Under the pieces are notes generated by a model that saw only the letters and a program-made list of their open reading frames with translations, made no database searches and was not told the origin of the DNA. Positions 58,338 to 64,000 of a stretch of 64,000 bases of DNA are shown here, one piece after another. This DNA comes from Kitasatospora atroaurantiaca (GTDB taxonomy: Bacteria; Actinomycetota; Actinomycetes; Streptomycetales; Streptomycetaceae). The first letter of the stretch is position 1, and each line of letters opens with the position of its first letter. Where the stretch lies: the NCBI RefSeq assembly GCF_007828955.1, contig NZ_VIVR01000001.1, positions 2,170,001-2,234,000 on the forward strand. The letters run 5' to 3'. A program made the position numbers and the translations under genes.

Positions 58338-58419
58338 TCCACAGCACCGCGCCGGGGCCGGGGACGCGAAGTCCCCGGCCCCAGCACCCACCTTCCGGTC
58401 CCCGACAGCGGAGGAATGG

Positions 58420-61400
58420 ATGAACGCCCGCTCGCTCTACCAGCACTCCGGGACGGCCCTCCTGCGGGCTGCCGCCGCCCCGCTGACCAGCCTTCCCGAC
58501 TGGTGGCCGGACCCGGCCGATCCGGCCTCCTGCCGTACCTGGATGGAGGAGGTCTGGTCCGACGCCGGCTTCGCCGCCGCGATCCGCGAGGCCAGCACCA
58601 GCCTGGCCGAGCGCATTGATGGCATAGTGGCCGGCCAGCCGGTGAAGCCCAAGCAGGTCCGCCGGGCGGCCGTCGCCGCCGCCCGCTACCTCCTGCGAGC
58701 CACCGGACGCCCCACCCCGTTCGGCCTGTTCGCCGGAGTCGCCCACGCCACCACCGGGCCCACCCCGGACGTGCGCTGGGGCACCGGGCACCGGCCCGTC
58801 GCCCGCGCCGACACCGAGTGGCTGTCCGCCGTCATCGACAAGTTGGAGGCTGACCCCGCGCTGCTGGACCGCCTCGACGTGGTGTTCAACAACCTCGCCA
58901 CCCAGCGCGGCGGTCGCCTCCAAATCACCCAGGGCGGCCCGAACCGGGTGAGCATCCGCCGCACCAGCGTGATCCGCTTCGTGCAGGACGCCGCAGCCAC
59001 CCCCGCGCGCTTCGCCGCCCTGGCCGACAAGCTCGCCCAGACCGCCAGCGTGGAGCAGAGCAAGGCCGCCGGGCTGCTGACCGAGCTCGTCCGGCAGGGC
59101 TTCCTGATCACCAGTCTCCGCGCTCCGCTGACCGTCACCGATCCGCTCGCGTACGCCGTCGACCGGCTCCACCAGGCCGGCGCGGCAATGCTCCCTGCCA
59201 CCGCGCCGGTCCTGGTCGACCTGGCCGCGATCCAAGAAGACCTGCACCGACACAACCACGCGGACCCCGGCAGCGATCTGGCCGGTGAGCGCGAGGCGAT
59301 CCGGCAGCGGATGCGCCGCCTGGCGACGGACGGGCGGACGCCGCTGGCCCTGGACCTGGTCCTCGACTGCGACGCCCGGCTGCCCACCGCCCTGGTCAGG
59401 GAGCTGGAGCGGGCCGCCAGTGCCCTGCTGCGGCTGACCCGCCAGCCGACCGGCGACGCGGTCTGGCGGAACTACCACTCCGCGTTCTGGGAGCGCTACA
59501 GCACCGGCAGCCTGGTCCCGCTAACCGAACTCCTCGACCCCGCCACCGGACTCGGCTACCCAGCCGAGTACCCCGGCAGCACGATGACCCCTCCCACCCG
59601 GGGCCCGAACGAGCGCGACGAGCGGCTGCTCGCACTGGCCTGGCGGGCGCTCGCCGACGGCAGCCGGGAGATCATCCTCACCGACGAGACGATTGACACC
59701 CTGGCCGGTGACCTGCGCTTCGACGCCCGGCTCATCGCACCGCACGTCGAGATCTCCGCCCGCGTCCACGCCGCTGACCTCGACGCGCTCCGCTCCGGCG
59801 ACTACCGGCTCACGGTCGCCCCGGCCCGCGCGGCAGGGACGCTCACCTCGCGGTTCTCCGTCACCGCCACCGGGGCCGGCCTCGCCGAGGTCTACCGGGG
59901 CATGCCGACCCTGGTGGAGGGGGCCCTGCCCGCGCAGTTGTCCTTCCCAGCGCTGTTCCCGCACTCGGAGAACGTCACCCGCGTCCCCGCCTACCTGCCG
60001 CACGTCATGGCGCTCGGCGAGCACCGCCCCGTGGACGACGGGGCGGAGGTCATCGCGGTGGACGACCTCGCGGTCACCGCGACCCGCGACCGCCTGTACC
60101 TGGTCAGCATCTCCCGGCGCCGCATCGTCGAGCCGCAGGTGTTCCACGCGCTGGCGCTGGACAAGCAGACACCGCCGATCGCCCGGTTCCTCGCCCACCT
60201 CACCCGCGCGTTCTCCCCATCCTGGACCGGCTTCGACTGGGGCCCGCACACCCGCACCCTGCCGTACCTGCCCCGGGTCCGGTACGGCCGGACCGTCCTG
60301 GCCCCGGCCCGCTGGCTCCTCACCCCGGCCGATCTGACCGACCTGACCGGGTGGCGGAGCCGCTGGCAGTGCCCCGACGTGGTGGAACTGCGCGACGACG
60401 ACCGCACCCTGCGGCTGGCCCTGGACGAGCCGCTGCACGTCGCCATCCTCACCGCCCACCTGGAACAGGCCGGGCAGGCGTTCCTCACCGAGACCGCCAC
60501 CGCCGAGGACTCCGGCTGGCTCGGCGGGCACGCGCACGAGATCGCCGTCCCCCTCGCGCGCTCGGGGCCCGGGGCCCCGTCGCCGCTGGCCGGGTCGCTG
60601 CCGAGGATCGACACCCGCACCCACGGCACCCTGCCCGGCATCCCGGCCGGCCGCTGGGTGAACGCGAAGATCCCCTCCCACCCGGAGTACTTCACCGAGA
60701 TCATCACCGCCCACCTGCCCCAGCTCCTCGCCTCCCTCGACCAGCCGCCCTGCTGGTTCGTCCGCTACCGCAGCCCGAACGAGAGCGACCACCTCCGCCT
60801 GCGACTGCGCGTCCCGGACGGCGGGCAGGGCGAGGTCGCGGAAGCGGTCGGCCGGTGGGGTCAGCGGCTGCGAGACGGTGGTCTGGCCGGTGGCCTGTCC
60901 CTCGACACGTACACCCCGGAGATCGGCCGCTACGGCAACGGCCCGGCGCTGGAGGCCGCCGAGCGGGTGTTCACCGCGGACTCCCGCCTGGTGATCGCCC
61001 AGCTTCGGCACCTGCCGCCGGCCACCGTCCACCCGAGCGCGCTGGTCGCGCTGAACATGGTGCACATCGCCGAAGGCTTCCTCGGACCTGGCATCGCCAC
61101 GGGCTGGCTGGCCGCCCGGCCCGTCGCACCGGCGGTAGCGGACCGGGCCGTCACCGATCAGGTCGTCCCGCTGGTCCGGTTCGGCTCGCACACGGACTCG
61201 CCGGGCTGGACGGCTGAGATCGCCGCCGCCTTTGAGGAACGCGCGAAGGCCCTGGCCGCCTACCGGCAGAGCCTGCCCGACGACGCTGACGCGGACGCCG
61301 TCCTGGAGTCCCTGCTGCACATGCACCACAACCGGGCCGTCGGCCTCGACCCGGGCGGTGAGAAGGTCTGCCGCCACCTGGCCCGGCAGGCCGCCCGCGC

Positions 61401-61431
61401 CCGCCAGGCCGCGATCGGAGGCGAGCGGTGA
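58420..61431 (+). CDS. Class I lanthipeptide dehydratase LanB
   Basis: About 1003 residues from ATG 58420, chosen for a strong CGGAGGA ribosome site; GTG 58327 overlapping the precursor is an alternative. The N-terminal ~620 residues are the glutamylation domain (RATGRPTPFGLFAGV, HQAGAAMLPATAPVLVDLAA). The C-terminal domain (from about 720: GRWVNAKIPSHPEYFTEIIT, FVRYRSPNESDHLRLRLRV, EIGRYGNGP) is the elimination domain of the thiopeptide-type family. It should dehydrate Ser/Thr of the FxLD core using glutamyl-tRNA. It overlaps LanC by four bases. Confidence 0.9.
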   Translation: MNARSLYQHSGTALLRAAAAPLTSLPDWWPDPADPASCRTWMEEVWSDAGFAAAIREASTSLAERIDGIVAGQPVKPKQVRRAAVAAARYLLRATGRPTPFGLFAGVAHATTGPTPDVRWGTGHRPVARADTEWLSAVIDKLEADPALLDRLDVVFNNLATQRGGRLQITQGGPNRVSIRRTSVIRFVQDAAATPARFAALADKLAQTASVEQSKAAGLLTELVRQGFLITSLRAPLTVTDPLAYAVDRLHQAGAAMLPATAPVLVDLAAIQEDLHRHNHADPGSDLAGEREAIRQRMRRLATDGRTPLALDLVLDCDARLPTALVRELERAASALLRLTRQPTGDAVWRNYHSAFWERYSTGSLVPLTELLDPATGLGYPAEYPGSTMTPPTRGPNERDERLLALAWRALADGSREIILTDETIDTLAGDLRFDARLIAPHVEISARVHAADLDALRSGDYRLTVAPARAAGTLTSRFSVTATGAGLAEVYRGMPTLVEGALPAQLSFPALFPHSENVTRVPAYLPHVMALGEHRPVDDGAEVIAVDDLAVTATRDRLYLVSISRRRIVEPQVFHALALDKQTPPIARFLAHLTRAFSPSWTGFDWGPHTRTLPYLPRVRYGRTVLAPARWLLTPADLTDLTGWRSRWQCPDVVELRDDDRTLRLALDEPLHVAILTAHLEQAGQAFLTETATAEDSGWLGGHAHEIAVPLARSGPGAPSPLAGSLPRIDTRTHGTLPGIPAGRWVNAKIPSHPEYFTEIITAHLPQLLASLDQPPCWFVRYRSPNESDHLRLRLRVPDGGQGEVAEAVGRWGQRLRDGGLAGGLSLDTYTPEIGRYGNGPALEAAERVFTADSRLVIAQLRHLPPATVHPSALVALNMVHIAEGFLGPGIATGWLAARPVAPAVADRAVTDQVVPLVRFGSHTDSPGWTAEIAAAFEERAKALAAYRQSLPDDADADAVLESLLHMHHNRAVGLDPGGEKVCRHLARQAARARQAAIGGER

Positions 61432-62609
61432 AGGCGGCACAGCAGCCGCCTGCAGTCGACCCGGAGCCGGGCTGGAGCCAGGCCCTGGCCGACGGCGCCC
61501 CCGGGACCGCGCTGGAGCACATCGAGTACGCCCGCTCCGGCACCATCCCCTGGGCGGACGCTCACCGGTGGGCGGCGGCGATGACCCGCCGGCCGGTCAC
61601 CGCGCTGCCCGACGACGGCCTGTTCCGCGGTGCCCCGGCGGTCGCGTTCGTCCTCAACACGGCCCAGAACCCCTCCTACGCGCGGGCGCTGGCGGCCCTG
61701 GACCCGCACGTCGACCAGGTCACCCGCACCCGCCTGGAAGGCGCCCACGCCCGCATCGACGCCGGGCTGTTGCCCGAGCTGCGGGAGTGGGATCTGGTCA
61801 GCGGACTGACCGGCCTCGGCGCCTACCAGCTGGCCCGTCACGGCGACACCGACCTGCTGCGGGATGTCCTGGCCTACCTGGTTCGCCTCACCGACCCGGT
61901 CACCGTCGACGGCGAGGTGCTGCCCGGCTGGTGGTGCGCGAACGGCCCGGTCGACCTGCCGTCCCGGCACTGGCCCGGCGGGCACGCCAACCTCGGTCTG
62001 GCCCACGGCATTTCCGGTCCCTTGGCGCTACTGTCGACCGTGATGAGACACGGCATCAGAATGCCCGGCCAGGCCGACACGATCGCTTGGATCTGCACCT
62101 GGCTGGACCGGCACCGGCAGGGCGCCGGGGCACGGGCCTGGTGGCCGGGCATGCTCTCCCGGGCCGAGTGGCAGGCCGGGGCGGTCAGCCAGCGCGGCCC
62201 GCAGCGGCCGTCCTGGTGCTACGGCACCCCCGGCCAGGCCCGAGCCCAGCAACTCGCCGGCCTCGCCCTCGACGACACCGACCGGCAGCAGCTCGCGGAA
62301 GATGCCCTCGCCGGGTGCGTCAGCGACCCGGCCCAGCTGTTCGACCTCACCGACGCCACCCTCTGCCACGGCTGGGCCGGGCTCCTGCTGACCACCTGGC
62401 GGGCTGCCGCGGATGCCCGCGATGACCGGCTCGCCCGCCAGCTGCCGAGGCTGCGGGCCCTGATGGACCGTTACCTGCACGGCGGCGGCCAGCCGGAGGC
62501 CGCCGGACTGCTCGAAGGCACAGCCGGGCTCCGGCTCGCCCAGCACACCACCACAGTGACCACCCCGCCCGCCTCTCGTTGGGACGCCTGCCTGCTTCTG
62601 GCCGGCTGA
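61428..62609 (+). CDS. Lanthipeptide cyclase LanC
   Basis: 393 residues from GTG 61428. Zinc-ligand motifs of the cyclase are visible: HANLGLAHGISG, then SWCYGTPG, and LCHGWAG (Cys-His). The protein catalyses Michael-type addition of cysteine thiols to the dehydrated residues, forming thioether rings. Operon neighbour and overlap with LanB support the assignment. Length is typical for class I LanC. Confidence 0.9.
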   Translation: MKAAQQPPAVDPEPGWSQALADGAPGTALEHIEYARSGTIPWADAHRWAAAMTRRPVTALPDDGLFRGAPAVAFVLNTAQNPSYARALAALDPHVDQVTRTRLEGAHARIDAGLLPELREWDLVSGLTGLGAYQLARHGDTDLLRDVLAYLVRLTDPVTVDGEVLPGWWCANGPVDLPSRHWPGGHANLGLAHGISGPLALLSTVMRHGIRMPGQADTIAWICTWLDRHRQGAGARAWWPGMLSRAEWQAGAVSQRGPQRPSWCYGTPGQARAQQLAGLALDDTDRQQLAEDALAGCVSDPAQLFDLTDATLCHGWAGLLLTTWRAAADARDDRLARQLPRLRALMDRYLHGGGQPEAAGLLEGTAGLRLAQHTTTVTTPPASRWDACLLLAG

Positions 62610-62646
62610 CCGCGGCCCGCCCTGCTACGGAAGGACACCCACCCTG

Positions 62647-63852
62647 ATGAGCACCGCCACCCCCGCCTCGCCGAACACGCTGCGGGACCAGATGGTCGAC
62701 AGCATCGCGGCCACCCACCCGCTCACCGCAGAGGTCGAGGACGCCCTGCGGGCGGTTCCCCGGCACGAGTTCGTGCCCGATGCCACCGCCGAGCAGGCGT
62801 ACGCCGACCAGAGCGTGACTATCAAGCCCAATCCGGCCGGCGGCCTGCCGCTCAGCTGTGCCTCGGTGCCGTCGCTGGTCGCCGACATGCTGGTGTGGCT
62901 GCGGCCCGAGAAGGGCGACACCGTCGTGGAGATCGGCGCCGGCACCGGCTACAACGCCGCCCTGCTGGCCCATCTGGTCGGCCCCACCGGCAGGGTCGTC
63001 ACCCTCGACATCGACGAGGACGTGACCGCGCACGCCCGCAAGGCGCTGGAGGCCACCGGCAACACCGCCATCACCGTGCTCACCCGCGACGGCGCCCTCG
63101 GCGCCCCCGAGCACGGACACCCCGCCCGGATGATCGTCACCGTCGGCGCCTGGGACGTCCCCGCCGCCTGGTGGGACCAGCTGGAACCCGGCGCCCGCCT
63201 CGTCGTCCCGCTCAGCTGGCGCGGCCAGGCCCGCTGCCTCGGCCTCGACCGCCAGGGCGACCGGATGGTGTCCGACGTGGTCGAGCTGTGCGGCTTCGTC
63301 CCCATGCTCGGCCAGGACGGCGAACGCACCGCCACCATCGACACCGACGGCCTGGTCGCGCTGCACTTCGACGCCGACCAGCCGATCGACCCCGCCGTCC
63401 TGCGAGGCGTCCTCGACCAGCCGAAGACCGCCGTCGCCTCCGGGGTCACGGTCCCAGGCGACGAGTCCTTCGACGGGGTCTGGCTGCGGCTGAGCGCCAC
63501 CGACCCGGCCACCTGCCGCATCGCCGCCGACCGGGCCGCCGCCGACAGCGGCATGTGCAAGCCCGCCATCCCCGGCCGCAGCCCCGCCCTGGCCGAGGGT
63601 GACTCCCTCGCCTACCTCACCCTGACCCGCCGTGAGATCGAAGGCTCCGTCCGCTTCGAGCTCGGCGCGACCGGCCACGGCCCGGCCGGCCAGCACCTCG
63701 CCTTCCGCCTGTGCGAGCAGATCCGCCACTGGGACCGGGCGCGGGATGTCCGGCCCACCATCACGCTCCACCCGGCCGGGACGCCGGACGACAAGATCGG
63801 CGGCGGGTACGTCATCGACAAGCCCGGGGCCCGAATGATCATCACCTACTGA
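62647..63852 (+). CDS. FxLD-system O-methyltransferase (PCMT-like)
   Basis: 401 residues. The SAM-binding fold is clear: VVEIGAGTGYNAALLAHLVG (motif I), LDIDEDVTAHARKALE, and RDGALGAPEHGHPARMIVTV. It resembles L-isoaspartate O-methyltransferase plus an extra ~170-residue C-terminal domain, the form seen in FxLD lanthipeptide clusters. Related lanthipeptide enzymes methylate an aspartate, giving a succinimide or isoaspartate. The Asp-Gly step in the precursor core is the obvious candidate. Last gene before the terminator. Confidence 0.85.
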   Translation: MSTATPASPNTLRDQMVDSIAATHPLTAEVEDALRAVPRHEFVPDATAEQAYADQSVTIKPNPAGGLPLSCASVPSLVADMLVWLRPEKGDTVVEIGAGTGYNAALLAHLVGPTGRVVTLDIDEDVTAHARKALEATGNTAITVLTRDGALGAPEHGHPARMIVTVGAWDVPAAWWDQLEPGARLVVPLSWRGQARCLGLDRQGDRMVSDVVELCGFVPMLGQDGERTATIDTDGLVALHFDADQPIDPAVLRGVLDQPKTAVASGVTVPGDESFDGVWLRLSATDPATCRIAADRAAADSGMCKPAIPGRSPALAEGDSLAYLTLTRREIEGSVRFELGATGHGPAGQHLAFRLCEQIRHWDRARDVRPTITLHPAGTPDDKIGGGYVIDKPGARMIITY

Positions 63853-63897
63853 CGGGCGCTATCCCTCGGTGATCACTCCGCCGGCGCGCCGATCGCC

Positions 63898-63949
63898 GAG
63901 ACCCCCATCGCCGATTCACCCTTTCGGGTGAATCGGCGATGGGGGTCTC
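63898..63949. terminator. Strong hairpin closing the lanthipeptide operon
   Basis: Perfect 24-base arms (63898-63921 and 63926-63949) around a 4-base loop, 45 bases after the methyltransferase stop. It should terminate in both directions. The remaining sequence to 64,000 holds no gene I can support. Confidence 0.88.
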
Positions 63950-64000
63950 CAGTCGCATCTGGTCCGCTGGCCGTGACGGGCCCCAGCTTGGCAGTCAGGG

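Noticed and set aside
59521..61440. A 639-codon minus-strand open frame
   Set aside because: Shadow of LanB, which has complete domain motifs in the plus frame.
63000..64000. attR of the serine-integrase element near the window end
   Set aside because: No sequence encoding the missing 3' half of the decarboxylase is present; the long hairpin here fits a terminator.

Overview
The window is high-GC actinobacterial DNA and looks like Streptomyces or a close relative such as Kitasatospora. Signs are the strong third-position G+C, frequent GTG and TTG starts, ATGA/GTGA gene overlaps, tRNA genes without an encoded CCA, and families typical of streptomycetes (FxLD lanthipeptide, DUF6248-like, DUF4326, DUF2079, terpene synthase). 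All calls come from reading the sequence; no database search was run.

Layout. (1) 1-1803: right end of one integrated element, with a tyrosine integrase reading toward the 3' end of a CAT-anticodon tRNA (1929-2002) that is its likely attachment site. (2) 2003-7246: apparent chromosome, with two tandem secreted trypsin-like proteases, two tRNA-Asn genes, a YtxH-like protein, a xylulokinase, and the 5' 60% of a glutamate decarboxylase gene cut off inside the codons for its PLP-lysine motif. (3) 7247 to the window end: a second, large element inserted in that gene by a large serine integrase (7301-8887). Neither the 3' half of the broken gene nor an attR junction was found, so the element probably runs past 64,000.

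Inside the second element, 9-25 kb is a tightly overlapping phage-like early region: lysogeny-type HTH regulators with operator repeats, a PD-(D/E)XK nuclease, a phiC31 gp3-like recombination directionality factor, a DnaQ-type exonuclease, four stand-alone LuxR-type HTH proteins, a VWA protein, and a replication initiator next to TGTCACGCGTGACA iterons. From 25 to 35 kb there are many small zinc-ribbon and membrane proteins; two of them carry textbook sliding-clamp-binding pentapeptides. No capsid, portal, terminase or conjugation ATPase was recognised in the window.

From 35 to 50 kb is mixed cargo: an AlbA_2/Schlafen protein, a DUF2079 membrane protein, Ku, a class I terpene synthase with its own polyprenyl diphosphate synthase, an ImuA-like protein, and a complete second glutamate decarboxylase that may replace the copy broken by integration. 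From 50 to 55.5 kb a minus-strand set of small genes mirrors the plus-strand set at 30.7-33.3 kb and shares near-identical junction sequences with it; one gene there is a recombinational mosaic with a frameshift at the shared block.

From 56.4 kb to the end is an FxLD lanthipeptide cluster: XRE regulator, 53-residue precursor, full-length LanB, LanC and FxLD-type O-methyltransferase, closed by a strong hairpin. The cargo therefore gives the host two specialised-metabolite pathways, DNA-repair factors and a decarboxylase, carried on a phage-like integration and replication backbone.
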